NCBI RefSeq assembly: GCF_900109525.1
Contig: NZ_FOAN01000007.1
Span: forward strand, 246,073 to 310,072
Length of the DNA stretch: 64,000 nt
Source: Allobosea lupini
Lineage (GTDB): Bacteria; Pseudomonadota; Alphaproteobacteria; Rhizobiales; Beijerinckiaceae
Reading direction: 5' to 3'
The notes beneath the pieces are model-generated. The model searched no databases. It worked only from the letters and a program-made list of their open reading frames with translations, and had not been told where the DNA came from. Both the position numbers and the translations under genes were made by a program. Shown in pieces: positions 44,736 to 53,168 of this stretch. Every line of letters starts with the position of its first letter. The stretch's first letter is position 1.

Positions 44736-44783
44736 GCAAGGGTCAGTGAAACGTTGGAGAGAGGCAGCCTGCCGGCAGCTCCC

Positions 44784-45728
44784 TCAATCGAACAGGCTGG
44801 AGACGCTCGACTCGCTTGCGGTACGCTCGATCGCCTCGCCCATCAGCCCGGCGATGGAGATGACGCGGATATTGCGCGCCACCTTCACCGCTTCGGTCGG
44901 CAGGATCGAATCGGTGATCACCAGCTCCTTGAGCTTGGAGGAAGCGATGCGCGCCACAGCCCCGCCGGAGAGCACGCCATGGGTGATGTAGGCGTAGACC
45001 TCGCGGGCGCCCTGGGCGAGCAGAGCCTCGGCCGCGTTCACCAGCGTGCCGCCGGAATCGACGATGTCGTCGAGCAGGATGCAGGAGCGGCCCTCGACCG
45101 TGCCGATGATGTTCATCACCTCGGACTCGCCCGGCCGGTCGCGGCGCTTGTCGACGATGGCGAGTGGCGCGTCGATGCGCTTGGCCAGCGCCCGCGCGCG
45201 CACCACGCCGCCGACGTCGGGCGAGACGACCATGGCGTTCTTCCACTCGAGCCGGTCCTTGATGTCGCGCGCCATCAGCGGTGCGCCGAACAGGTTGTCG
45301 GTCGGGATGTCGAAAAAGCCCTGGATCTGGCCGGCATGCAGGTCGAGCGTCAGCACGCGGTCGACGCCGGCATGGGCGATCAGGTTGGCGACGAGCTTGG
45401 CCGAGATCGGAGTGCGGCCCGACGCGCGCCGGTCCTGCCGCGCATAGCCGAAATAGGGGATCACCGCCGTGATGCGCCTGGCCGAGGAGCGGCGCAGCGC
45501 GTCGGTGATGATCAGCAGCTCCATCAGGTGGTCATTGGTCGGGAACGAGGTCGACTGGATGATGAAGACATCCTGGCCGCGAACGTTCTCCTGGATCTCG
45601 ACGAAGATTTCCATGTCTGCGAAGCGCCGAACCTGGGCCCGGGCGAGCGGGACGTCGAGATGGCCGCAGATGGCTTCGGCGAGCGGGCGATTGGAATTGC
45701 CGGCGACGACTTTGAAGGAGGAGGCCAT
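44784..45728 (-). CDS. prs: Ribose-phosphate pyrophosphokinase
   Basis: A 314-residue PRPP synthetase that makes PRPP from ribose 5-phosphate and ATP for nucleotide, His and Trp synthesis. Motifs are FADMEIFVEIQENVRG near residue 36, FGYARQDRR near 95-103, DLHAGQIQGFFDIPTDN near 130-146 and the PRPP loop ILLDDIVDSGGTLVNAA near 218-234. The ATG at 45728 gives the standard length. The frame is open upstream for over 100 codons, but that part lies in a repeat-bearing intergenic stretch. Confidence 0.94.
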   Translation of the reverse strand: MASSFKVVAGNSNRPLAEAICGHLDVPLARAQVRRFADMEIFVEIQENVRGQDVFIIQSTSFPTNDHLMELLIITDALRRSSARRITAVIPYFGYARQDRRASGRTPISAKLVANLIAHAGVDRVLTLDLHAGQIQGFFDIPTDNLFGAPLMARDIKDRLEWKNAMVVSPDVGGVVRARALAKRIDAPLAIVDKRRDRPGESEVMNIIGTVEGRSCILLDDIVDSGGTLVNAAEALLAQGAREVYAYITHGVLSGGAVARIASSKLKELVITDSILPTEAVKVARNIRVISIAGLMGEAIERTASESSVSSLFD

Positions 45729-45924
45729 GCCGGGTGCACCCGAAACGCAGATAAAGGTGAGCCGTCCGAACGGGGGCGGTCCAGTTTCGAAGGGCTCATA
45801 ACAGTGTGATGACGCCGAGTCGACCAAAGAGGTGCGACATCCCCATGCAAATGCTGCACTGCAATGAGGCGCGGCGCACGTTTCACGGAAGGCCGAAGGG
45901 GCGTGCTTCGGAAGCGCGTCAGGT

Positions 45925-46017
45925 CCCCTTTCCCTAAAACGGGGGAGAGCGGTGGCGCTACGGTCGATGAGCGTCGGCTCTTTCTCCTCCCAAACCCTCC
46001 CCCGTTCCGGGAGAGGG
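45925..46017. repeat. Long imperfect inverted repeat between prs and a lipoprotein gene
   Basis: In the 310-base gene-free stretch 45729-46038, arm 45925-45949 (CCCCTTTCCC...CGGGGGAGAG) is the imperfect inverse of arm 45996-46017 (CCTCCCCCG...GGGAGAGGG). The 46 bases between them are ordinary. This is a different family from the copies A-D repeats. The remaining bases of the stretch (45729-45924) show nothing else I can support beyond the presumed prs promoter. Confidence 0.6.
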
Positions 46018-46038
46018 CTTCCGGATGGCTCCGAGCTG

Positions 46039-46584
46039 CTAGCGCTTCTTCTCCGCATCCGCCTGAGCGGTGCGGGTCTTGCTCTTCGCGTCCGGCTTCG
46101 CTTCCGGGACCGGCGCGGTCGTCAGGAAGCCTGCGATCGCGTCGGCCGATTCGGACGCGGCCTTGGCGACGATGGTCTGGTCGATGCCGGCCCAGGGGTC
46201 GCCGCCGCCGGCGCGGCGGCCGAGGCTCTCGCCCTGGACGCGCTGGGCGCGCTTCTTGCTCTCGTCATAGACGTCCCAGACGAAGGCAAGCGCGGTCTGG
46301 CCGTCCTCGGTGGGCTGGGCCGTGAGATAGCCGCGAACCCGGAAACGGGCCGGCTTGTCGCCGGGGACGATCTCCATCTTGCGCTCGGCCGCAGCTTCGC
46401 CGAGCAGGCCGGCGAAGTGCGCCGTCACCTGGTCGGGCGCGCCCGAGATGCTCTGAACCGAGACCGGAACACCCGGCGCATCGACACGCGGCCGCGGCGC
46501 GGTCGCGGTGGTGGTTTCCTGGCAGCCCGCTAGCGCAAGCGCGGCGAGCGGCCCCAGAACGAGGCCGTTAAAACGTACCGACAT
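46039..46584 (-). CDS. Predicted lipoprotein of unknown function
   Basis: A 181-residue protein with a lipoprotein signal peptide ending in the lipobox ALAGC (cysteine at residue 21). The mature part is a compact domain of about 120 residues containing RFRVRGYLTAQPTEDGQTALAFVWDVYDESKKRAQRVQGE, reminiscent of periplasmic proteins that adopt a small alpha/beta fold. The last ~25 residues are charged and Lys/Ala-rich. The function is unknown. It is divergent from ubiK. Confidence 0.72.
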   Translation of the reverse strand: MSVRFNGLVLGPLAALALAGCQETTTATAPRPRVDAPGVPVSVQSISGAPDQVTAHFAGLLGEAAAERKMEIVPGDKPARFRVRGYLTAQPTEDGQTALAFVWDVYDESKKRAQRVQGESLGRRAGGGDPWAGIDQTIVAKAASESADAIAGFLTTAPVPEAKPDAKSKTRTAQADAEKKR

Positions 46585-46781
46585 GACGCCTCCCGCCCTT
46601 TGTTCGGGCTTGGATTGCTGGTCTTCCCTGCGGAGACCGTTTTAGGCGCAACGATCCCCAAGGTCCAGACAGGGCCAGGCGAGGGCCCCGCCGGGCCGGT
46701 TGGGCCGCGGCGATTGCGCTCCCGGCGCTCCTTCGCCATATCTCCCGGGAGGGCGCATGGAGCGCCTGCCGGAGAGCTCCG

Positions 46782-47036
46782 ATGGTCAGCACGTCCAACC
46801 GTATCCTCGACGACATCGCCCGGCTGGCGACCGATGCCGCCGGCGCGGCGCAGGGCGTGCGCCGCGAGGTCGAGACCGTGGTCAAGACCCAGATCGAGCG
46901 GCTGCTGCGCGATCTCGACGTGGTGACACGCGAGGAATTCGAGGCGGTGCGCGAGATGGCGCTGCTGGCGCGTGAGGAGAACGACAAGCTCGCAGCCCGG
47001 CTGGTGGCGCTCGAGGCCAAGGCCGAGTCGAAGTAA
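46782..47036 (+). CDS. ubiK: Ubiquinone biosynthesis accessory factor UbiK
   Basis: An 84-residue BMFP (DUF526) family protein. It is helical throughout, with an amphipathic N-terminal helix and a C-terminal coiled coil (VVTREEFEAVREMALLAREENDKLAARLVALEAKAE), the UbiK layout. UbiK binds lipid-carrier complexes of ubiquinone synthesis through UbiJ in gammaproteobacteria. In alphaproteobacteria the role is inferred from the family. It is a single gene, divergent from the lipoprotein gene. Confidence 0.85.
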   Translation: MVSTSNRILDDIARLATDAAGAAQGVRREVETVVKTQIERLLRDLDVVTREEFEAVREMALLAREENDKLAARLVALEAKAESK

Positions 47037-47389
47037 CGCCTCTGTCAAGTTTGGCCAGCGGCCAGCCAACAGCTTCGCGTTGTGGACAGTCCCGCTAAGG
47101 GATTGAGACCGGCGTCGAATCCGCAGAGCTTGCGTCGCGTACCGGGTGCCGATGGGCTCGATCAGAACCGCGCAGGTTCTGTTAGGGCTCCTGACTCGCC
47201 TGAGCTATCGTCGATGAAGAGAGGTGATTCGTCGGTAGGCTCTACTTGAGAGCCCGCCGATGAAGCGAAGATCATATCAGTGATCTTCTGGTCGGGTTGC
47301 GTGCCTTACGCTTTTCCAGTCGCCGTGTTCCCGTTCTTGAACAGGCCGCGCCTGCCGTCAGGGCCAGCGCCGGCTGTTGGACCCTGGGC
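47037..47389. other. 353-base gene-free region rich in hairpins
   Basis: No convincing coding frame is present: the frame open into the ybjN-like gene from 47297 has atypical residues and no ribosome-binding site. The composition is less GC-rich than the neighbours. The second half (from about 47150) holds the closely spaced inverted repeats listed as a candidate RNA. The first ~110 bases (47037-47150) contain only short, weak inverted repeats. Confidence 0.6.
47154..47315 (+). ncRNA. Candidate structured RNA (unnamed)
   Basis: Three strong hairpins follow one another. First, 47154-47190 has inner stem CAGAACC / GGTTCTG (loop GCGCA) extended by a six-pair GGGCTC helix with two G-U pairs. Second, 47228-47264 has GGCTCT / AGAGCC capped by ACTTG and extended by TTCGTCGG / CCGATGAA with one G-U pair. 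Third, 47267-47288 has a perfect 8-base stem GAAGATCA / TGATCTTC with loop TATCAG. A short GCGT / ACGC hairpin followed by TTTT (47299-47315) could end a plus-strand transcript. Strand and identity are uncertain; it may instead be a leader of the downstream gene. Confidence 0.4.
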
Positions 47390-47896
47390 ATGATGGACCT
47401 TGATCTGGACGCTGAAACCGAACGCCCCTCCAACCCGCTCGATCTTGTCGAACGCCTCGCCGCACTGAACGACTGGAGCTTCGATCGCGACAGCGATGAC
47501 GAACTCTCGGTTTCCGTTACCGGTGGCTGGGCCGACTACCATGTCGCGATCACCTGGCTCGGGGAAGTCGAGTCGCTGCACATCGCCTGTGCCTTCGACC
47601 TTCGGGTGCCGGACCGGCGCCGCAACGAGGTGATGACCCTCGTCAGCCTGGTCAACGAGCAGCTCTGGCTCGGGCATTTCGACCTGTGGAGCCGCGAGAA
47701 TGTGGTGATGTACCGCCATGCGCTGCTGCTCTCGGGCGGGGCCGAGCCGACCGAGGAACAGGCCGCGGGCCTGATCAAGGCGGCGATCGACGCCTGCGAG
47801 CGCTACTACCAGGCCTTCCAGTTCGTCGTCTGGGCCGGCAAGAACGCTCGCGAGGCGCTCGAGGGCGCGCTGCTGGAGACGGTCGGCGAGGCGTGA
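47390..47896 (+). CDS. YbjN domain protein
   Basis: A 168-residue acidic soluble protein matching the YbjN / T3SS-chaperone-like domain: LVERLAALNDWSFDRDSDDELSVSVTGGWADYHVAITW at the N-terminal side and RRRNEVMTLVSLVNEQLWLGHFDLWSRENVVMYRHALLL in the middle. YbjN proteins stabilise mutant or unfolded partners in E. coli; the role here is unknown. Two adjacent ATGs (47390, 47393) can start it. It sits just upstream of proC, a pairing frequent in Hyphomicrobiales (from memory). Confidence 0.82.
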   Translation: MMDLDLDAETERPSNPLDLVERLAALNDWSFDRDSDDELSVSVTGGWADYHVAITWLGEVESLHIACAFDLRVPDRRRNEVMTLVSLVNEQLWLGHFDLWSRENVVMYRHALLLSGGAEPTEEQAAGLIKAAIDACERYYQAFQFVVWAGKNAREALEGALLETVGEA

Positions 47897-47978
47897 AAGC
47901 CAGCTGGTCCGGGCTTGACCGGAACCTTGCTTGGCGGTTCAGGTCCATGCGCAACCGCGCATCGACCGGAGACACGCC

Positions 47979-48794
47979 ATGGCCAGCCCGCTTCCGCAGA
48001 CCCTCACCCTTGTCGGAGCCGGCAAGATGGGTGGTGCCATGCTGGAGGGCTGGCTCAGCATAGGCGTGAACGGCGCGGGGATCACGCTGCTCGACCCGCA
48101 TATCTCCGAGGAGATGCAGACGCTCGCCGCCACCCATGGCATGAGCGTCAACCCTGCCGCGCCGGCGCCTGCCGAGGTCGTGGTCCTGGCGACCAAGCCG
48201 CAAATGCTCGACACGGCCGCCCCGGCCGTGCAGGCGCTGATCGCCCCGAAGACGCTGCTGATCTCGATCCTCGCCGGCAAGACGCTCGGCGATCTCTCGG
48301 CCCGCCTGCCGAATGCGAACGCGATCGTGCGCGCCATGCCGAACCTGCCGGCTTCGGTCCGGCGCGGGGTCACGGCCGCTGCTGCGGGCAAAGGCGTCAG
48401 CGAGGCGCAGCGGCAATTGGCCGATGCACTGCTCGCCGGCGTCGGCAAGGTCGAATGGCTCGGCGACGAGGGGTTGATCGACGCTGTCACCGCCGTCTCG
48501 GGCTCGGGGCCGGCCTATGTCTTCAACATGGTCGAATGCCTCGCGGCTGCCGGTGTCGCGGCAGGCCTGCCGGCCGAGATCGCCGAGCGTCTGGCGCGGG
48601 CGACGGTCGAGGGCGCCGGCGAAATGCTGTTCCAGTCGCCGCTGCCGCCGGCGACCTTGCGCCAGAACGTGACCTCGCCGGGGGGCACGACCGCGGCCGC
48701 GCTCGAAGTGCTGATGGCCGACAACGGCCTCGCACCGCTGATGCGACGCGCCGTCGCTGCCGCCAAACGCCGCGCCGAGGAGCTTTCCGGCTGA
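47979..48794 (+). CDS. proC: Pyrroline-5-carboxylate reductase
   Basis: A 271-residue P5C reductase, the last step of proline synthesis. The N-terminal Rossmann motif is VGAGKMGGAML near residues 11-21. AMPNLPASVRRG and the C-terminal dimer and substrate region SGSGPAYVFNMVE ... RQNVTSPGGTTAAALEVL are typical. The ATG at 47979 gives the normal length. It follows the YbjN gene by 82 bases. Confidence 0.94.
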   Translation: MASPLPQTLTLVGAGKMGGAMLEGWLSIGVNGAGITLLDPHISEEMQTLAATHGMSVNPAAPAPAEVVVLATKPQMLDTAAPAVQALIAPKTLLISILAGKTLGDLSARLPNANAIVRAMPNLPASVRRGVTAAAAGKGVSEAQRQLADALLAGVGKVEWLGDEGLIDAVTAVSGSGPAYVFNMVECLAAAGVAAGLPAEIAERLARATVEGAGEMLFQSPLPPATLRQNVTSPGGTTAAALEVLMADNGLAPLMRRAVAAAKRRAEELSG

Positions 48795-48863
48795 CGCGGC
48801 CTTTCAACCGCCCATCTCACGCCTTAGCTTCTCTCGCATCAGCTCGCGACAGGAGAGACGTCG

Positions 48864-49592
48864 ATGGCGCGCAAACCCGTTTCCCCCGAGGCCGATAAGC
48901 CGGCTGCGAAGCCTGACCCGCGCCGTGCCGTGGTTGATGCCCTGTTCCGCCTGGCGGCGGCGCAAGGTTGGGATGAGATCGAATTGCCGGCGATCGCCCG
49001 CGAGGCCGGTATCAGCCTCGCCGAGCTCCGCGGGCTCTTCCCCTCCAAGTTCGCCATCCTCGGCGGCCTCGGCCGCATCCTCGACGATGCGGTGCTGGCC
49101 GGCAGCTCCGACGATCTCATGGAGGAATCCTATAGGGAGCGCGTCTTCGATCTGGTGATGCGCCGGCTCGATGCGCTCGCGCCCTACAAGGCCGGGCTCA
49201 AGGCGCTGATGCCGCATCTGCGCCGCCAGCCGCTGGCGCTCGCCGCACTCGGGCGCAATTCGCTAAACTCCTGGCGCTATCTGCTGGCCTCGGCCGGCAT
49301 CCCCACCGAGGACGATCTCGGCTCCGTCCGTGTCCGTGGCGCGACGCTGCTGATGGCGCGCGTACTCGACACCTGGCTGGAAGACGACGAGCCGGAGCTG
49401 TCGCGCACCATGGCCAAGCTCGACCGCGAGCTGAAGACAGCCGGGCAGATCATGGCGCGCGTCGAGGACGTCCACCGGCTGACGGCGCCGCTGCGTGGGC
49501 TCGCCCGCTCGCTCTGCTCGGGCGTGCGGCGCACACCGCGGCGCGAGCGTATGCGCAACGAGGAAGGCGACGACTACGCGGCGGCCATCTGA
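48864..49592 (+). CDS. TetR-like regulator (COQ9-like fold possible)
   Basis: A 242-residue protein. The N-terminal part has a TetR-type helix-turn-helix (DALFRLAAAQGWDEIELPAIAREAGISLAELRGLFPSKFAIL, residues ~25-67), followed by an all-helical domain. A basic C-terminal tail (RRTPRRERMRNEE) follows. TetR regulators and the ubiquinone protein COQ9 share this fold. The helix-turn-helix is well formed, so DNA binding is the first reading, but COQ9-like function remains open. The operator and ligand are unknown. Confidence 0.75.
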   Translation: MARKPVSPEADKPAAKPDPRRAVVDALFRLAAAQGWDEIELPAIAREAGISLAELRGLFPSKFAILGGLGRILDDAVLAGSSDDLMEESYRERVFDLVMRRLDALAPYKAGLKALMPHLRRQPLALAALGRNSLNSWRYLLASAGIPTEDDLGSVRVRGATLLMARVLDTWLEDDEPELSRTMAKLDRELKTAGQIMARVEDVHRLTAPLRGLARSLCSGVRRTPRRERMRNEEGDDYAAAI

Positions 49593-49704
49593 TGCAATCT
49601 TCGGTTGTGTTCGGCAACCGGTGATTGTGGCAAAAAAGTGACAGCGTTAAGCAGCCATTAGCCACCTGTGGCGAATGTGAAGAATCACGTTCGCGAGGGG
49701 CGAC

Positions 49705-51681
49705 ATGTCTGCGTTGAAGAAGCTTACCGGGCTGTCGATCAGCCGTTCGTTCGGGCTGGTCGCCATCCTGGCCGCCGTCGTCACGGTTGCGAGCGTCGCG
49801 GTGACGCTCAATCAGGCCCGGATCGATATGCTCGATCTCAAGCGGTCCGAGGTGAGGAACGCGGTCGAGGCCGCCGCCTCCACGGTGAATGCCTATGTGG
49901 CGAAGGTGGAGAAGGGCGAACTCAAGGACGCCGACGCCCAGAAGCTCGCGCTCGACGCGATCGCCAACGCCCGCTTCGACGACGGCAACTACTTCTTCGT
50001 CATCCGCTATGACGGCTTCAACGTCGCCCACGCCAATCCGAAGCTGGTCGGCACCGACATGTCGCCGCTCAAGGACCCGACCGGCAAGTTCTTCGTCAAG
50101 GAACTGACGGACACGGCGCGGAACAAGGGGGCGGGCTTCGTCGACTACATGTGGGTGAAGCTGGGCGACAAGGAGCCGACGCCGAAAATCTCCTATGTCG
50201 TCGGCGTGCCGAAGTGGCAGTGGTCGATCGGCACCGGCATGCATGTCCACGCCGTCGAAGCCTCGTTCTACGGCCTGATCAAGGATGTCGCGGTCGTCCT
50301 GGTGCCGCTGGCGCTGCTGCTGCTCGGCCTCGTCGTCTTCCTGAGCCGCCGCGCCTCGGGGATGCTGCGCACGGTATCCGGCAATATGAGCACGCTGGCC
50401 GCCGGCGATCTCAAGGCGCCGATCGCCTATCAGGAGCGCCAGGACGAGGTCGGCAGCATGGCGCGCGCCCTCGTCGTCTTCCGCGACGCGGCGCTGACGA
50501 AGCAACAGGTCGAGGCCGAGAAGGCGCAGGCCGAAGCCGATGCCGGCGAACAGCGCCGCGCAGCCGATACGCAGCGGAGCCTCAATGAGGCGCAGCGCGG
50601 CGAGGAGGCGAAGAAGCAGGCGGTTGTCGTCGACGCGCTCGGCGCCGGTCTGGAGCGTTTGACCGAGGGCGACCTGACCTACCGGATCGAGGTTTCCTTC
50701 AGCGCCGAATACGCCAAGCTCAAGAACGACTTCAACGCGGCGATGGCGCATCTCGAAGAGACGATGCGTCAGATCGCGACCAATACCGAGAGCATGAAGG
50801 CGGGCGCCGGCGAGATCAGCCAGGCGGCGGACGACCTCGCCAGCCGCACCGAGCAGCAGGCTTCCTCCGTCGAGGAGACCGCGACGGCGCTCGACCAGCT
50901 GACCGCGACCGTGCGGCAGACCGCCGAGGGCGCGCGCCAGGCGAGCCACGCCACCACCCAGGTCAAGGGCGAGGCCGAGCAGTCCGGCCAGATCGTGCGC
51001 GAAGCCGTCGCCGCCATGAGCGGCATCGAGAAATCCTCCGAGGAGATCTCGCAGATCGTCGGCGTCATCGACGAGATCGCCTTCCAGACCAATCTCTTGG
51101 CGCTCAACGCCTCGGTCGAGGCGGCGCGCGCCGGCGATGCCGGCAAGGGCTTTGCGGTGGTCGCTTCCGAAGTGCGGGCGCTGGCGCAGCGCTCGGCGGA
51201 TGCGGCCAAGGAGATCAAGGGCCTGATCACCGCCTCCAGCGTCGAGGTCGAGAAGGGTGTCGCGCTGGTCGGCCAGACCGGCACGGCGCTGGAGCGGATG
51301 TCGGGCGAGATCACCCGCGCCACCTCGCTGGTCGCCGAGATCGCCTCGGCCGCGCAGGAGCAGGCGACGGGGCTGCAGGAGGTCAACACCGCAGTCAACG
51401 AGATGGACCAGGCGACGCAGCAGAACGCCGCCATGGCCGAGCAGTCGACCGCCGCCTCGCAGGCCCTGGCCCAGGAAGCCGACAGGCTCGCCGCGCTGGT
51501 CGGGCGCTTCAGGCTCGGCGGCGACGTGGTTGCCTTGAAGGCGATGGCGGGCAAGATGGCGCAGGCTGCGGCGCCTGCGCCGCGCCCGGCGCGCGCCATG
51601 GCGGCCGCGCCTGCCTCGAACCATGGCAGCGCCGCGCGCAAGGTCGCCAATGGCGGCGATCGCGGCTGGGAGGAATTTTGA
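49705..51681 (+). CDS. Methyl-accepting chemotaxis protein with Cache domain
   Basis: A 658-residue chemoreceptor. A transmembrane helix (residues ~14-35), a periplasmic single Cache domain (DGNYFFVIRYDGFNVAHANPKLVGTDMSPLKDPTGKFF, ~40-185), a second helix (~190-215), two HAMP-like segments, and the signalling tip IDEIAFQTNLLALNASVEAARAGDAGKGFAVVASEVRALAQRS (~452-495). The protein ends DRGWEEF, which fits the xWxxF pentapeptide that tethers CheR/CheB. The ligand is unknown; Cache_2 receptors often sense small carboxylates. No other che genes are nearby. Confidence 0.92.
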   Translation: MSALKKLTGLSISRSFGLVAILAAVVTVASVAVTLNQARIDMLDLKRSEVRNAVEAAASTVNAYVAKVEKGELKDADAQKLALDAIANARFDDGNYFFVIRYDGFNVAHANPKLVGTDMSPLKDPTGKFFVKELTDTARNKGAGFVDYMWVKLGDKEPTPKISYVVGVPKWQWSIGTGMHVHAVEASFYGLIKDVAVVLVPLALLLLGLVVFLSRRASGMLRTVSGNMSTLAAGDLKAPIAYQERQDEVGSMARALVVFRDAALTKQQVEAEKAQAEADAGEQRRAADTQRSLNEAQRGEEAKKQAVVVDALGAGLERLTEGDLTYRIEVSFSAEYAKLKNDFNAAMAHLEETMRQIATNTESMKAGAGEISQAADDLASRTEQQASSVEETATALDQLTATVRQTAEGARQASHATTQVKGEAEQSGQIVREAVAAMSGIEKSSEEISQIVGVIDEIAFQTNLLALNASVEAARAGDAGKGFAVVASEVRALAQRSADAAKEIKGLITASSVEVEKGVALVGQTGTALERMSGEITRATSLVAEIASAAQEQATGLQEVNTAVNEMDQATQQNAAMAEQSTAASQALAQEADRLAALVGRFRLGGDVVALKAMAGKMAQAAAPAPRPARAMAAAPASNHGSAARKVANGGDRGWEEF

Positions 51682-52037
51682 GTACGCCTAGCGAGATCGC
51701 CGCTGAGATCGGCTTCGACGATTTCCTCAAGGTCGACATCCGCGTCGGCACCATCGTCGAAGCCGCTCCCTTCCCCGAAGCGCGCAAGCCCGCAATCAAG
51801 CTGGTGATCGACTTCGGCGGCAGGATCGGCCGCAAGAAGTCGTCGGCGCAGATAACCAGGCACTACCGGCCCGAGGACCTCACGGGCCGGCAGGTGCTGG
51901 CGGTGGTCAACTTCCCGCCGCGCCAGATCGGCAAGTTCATGTCGGAGGTGCTGACCCTGGGCGTGCCGGATGGCGATGGCGAGGTCGTGCTGATCGGCCC
52001 ATCGCTCGAGGTGCCCGCCGGCGGGCGCTTGTACTGA
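51678..52037 (+). CDS. tRNA-binding domain protein, CsaA-like
   Basis: A 119-residue protein consisting of one tRNA-binding OB fold: FLKVDIRVGTIVEAAPFPEARKPAIKLVIDFG at residues ~16-47 and RQVLAVVNFPPRQIGKFMSEVLTLGVPD further on, as in CsaA. CsaA has chaperone-like and export-related roles in Bacillus, while the domain itself binds tRNA. The start is a TTG that overlaps the chemoreceptor stop (TTGA) and has GGGAGGAA 6 bases upstream, so a rare start codon is well supported and the gene is co-translated with the receptor. Confidence 0.85.
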   Translation: MSTPSEIAAEIGFDDFLKVDIRVGTIVEAAPFPEARKPAIKLVIDFGGRIGRKKSSAQITRHYRPEDLTGRQVLAVVNFPPRQIGKFMSEVLTLGVPDGDGEVVLIGPSLEVPAGGRLY

Positions 52038-52100
52038 TTAGGACTAACGCCTTTGCGAGCGATTGCCCCGAAGAGGGCGGCCTCGACATCTCCCGTAGTG

Positions 52101-52212
52101 TCATCCCGGACAAGCCGCGCAGCGGCGCCGATCCGGGATCCATTCCTGAGCCTTTCCGATTGAGGTTCCGGAATGGGTCCCGGGTCTACGCTGCGCTCCG
52201 CCCGGGACGACC
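52101..52212. repeat. Dispersed intergenic palindromic repeat (copy D)
   Basis: This is copy A read from the other strand: GTCATCCCGGACAAGCCGCG, GATCCGGGATCCATTCC, a variable centre, GGAATGGGTCCCGGGTC and GCCCGGGACGACC. It lies between the convergent CsaA-like and PPOX-family genes. Confidence 0.8.
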
Positions 52213-52252
52213 GCGCCTTCTTTAGTGAAGCAGGTAGAAGCCCGTTACTGGC

Positions 52253-53164
52253 TCAGGCGGCTTGATCCTGCCGCCAGCTTCCCGTCGCGAGCGTGGTCGG
52301 CGCAGGTTCCGGCTCGCTCCAGCGCAAAGGCAGGGTGGCCTTGCGCCGCCAGGCCCGCGTGACCTCGACCTTCAGCAGGCGCTCGGCGCCGTCGATGCCG
52401 GCCAGTTCCGGTCCGGTCCAGATGATCTTCGCCGTGCCTTGCAGCTGCAACACGTCGCCCTTGGCGAAATCGATGAAGAGCAGCGATGTCGCCGGCTCGC
52501 GCAGCAGATTGCCGAAGGTATTGAAATAGCTGTTGCCGGCGAAGTCCGGGATCGCCAGCCGTTCGCCCTCGATCCGGACGAAACCCGGCCTGCCGCCGCG
52601 ATGCGAGATGTCGAGCCCGGTTTCCGAGCCGCTGGCGATGAAGAGCGTATCCGCCTCCGTCATCAGGGCGCTGGCTGCCGGATCGAGGCCGCCGAGTTCT
52701 TCGACTGCGGGAGCAGACGCTGATACGGGCTCGTGCTGCCGGAGCTGGATGTATTTGGCGCAATTGCCGAAACTCTGGCTCACCGCGATTCTCAGGCCGT
52801 TGCCGTCGCGCTCGCTGATGACGCCATTGGCGCGGTTGCGCCGGCGGGTGCGCAGATCGAGCCCGAGGAGGCCGACCGATGCGCCCACACTCAGCGTGGC
52901 ATCGGCCGGATCGCCCGAAGCGGGCAGGGCGGCGATCGCGAGTTCGTTCGGCGTCGGGCTGGTGACGAAGCCTTCCGGGCCGGTGAGGATCGTCGCGATC
53001 GGCTTGCCCTGAGCATCGCGCCCCGCCGCGAAGAGATAGGGCAGCAGCGCGAAGAAGTCGCGATGCTGGTCCGGCATAAAGTCGCGGATGCCGGTTCCGC
53101 GCGAACTCTCGCCGGCGAGCGCCTGCGCCTCCAGTTCGCCGTCATGGAAAGGCGAGGCGTCCAT
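52253..53164 (-). CDS. Pyridoxamine 5'-phosphate oxidase family protein
   Basis: A 303-residue protein with the split-barrel fold of FMN-binding PPOX-family proteins. The N-terminal half has MPDQHRDFFALLPYLFAAGRDAQGKPIATILTGPEGFV, and the second half has FIASGSETGLDISHRGGRPGFVRIEGERLAIPDFAGNSYFNTFGNL, which is the usual flavin-binding stretch. Two related barrels appear to be joined. Substrates of this long form are unknown. It is 4 bases downstream of the GST gene, so the two are co-transcribed. Confidence 0.83.
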   Translation of the reverse strand: MDASPFHDGELEAQALAGESSRGTGIRDFMPDQHRDFFALLPYLFAAGRDAQGKPIATILTGPEGFVTSPTPNELAIAALPASGDPADATLSVGASVGLLGLDLRTRRRNRANGVISERDGNGLRIAVSQSFGNCAKYIQLRQHEPVSASAPAVEELGGLDPAASALMTEADTLFIASGSETGLDISHRGGRPGFVRIEGERLAIPDFAGNSYFNTFGNLLREPATSLLFIDFAKGDVLQLQGTAKIIWTGPELAGIDGAERLLKVEVTRAWRRKATLPLRWSEPEPAPTTLATGSWRQDQAA

Positions 53165-53168
53165 CGTC

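Noticed and set aside
44593..44783. preQ1 riboswitch upstream of queC
   Set aside because: The space is taken up by a palindromic repeat, and no preQ1 aptamer-like short H-type pseudoknot sequence is evident.
47100..47135. tRNA-like GTCGAATCC segment
   Set aside because: It lacks the TTC of a T-arm and no cloverleaf or acceptor stem can be drawn around it.
47100..47320. Naming the hairpin region as 6S RNA, tmRNA or RNase P RNA
   Set aside because: I see no tmRNA tag-coding stretch, no RNase P core motif and no SRP tetraloop, and I cannot confirm a 6S closing stem by eye. It is left unnamed.
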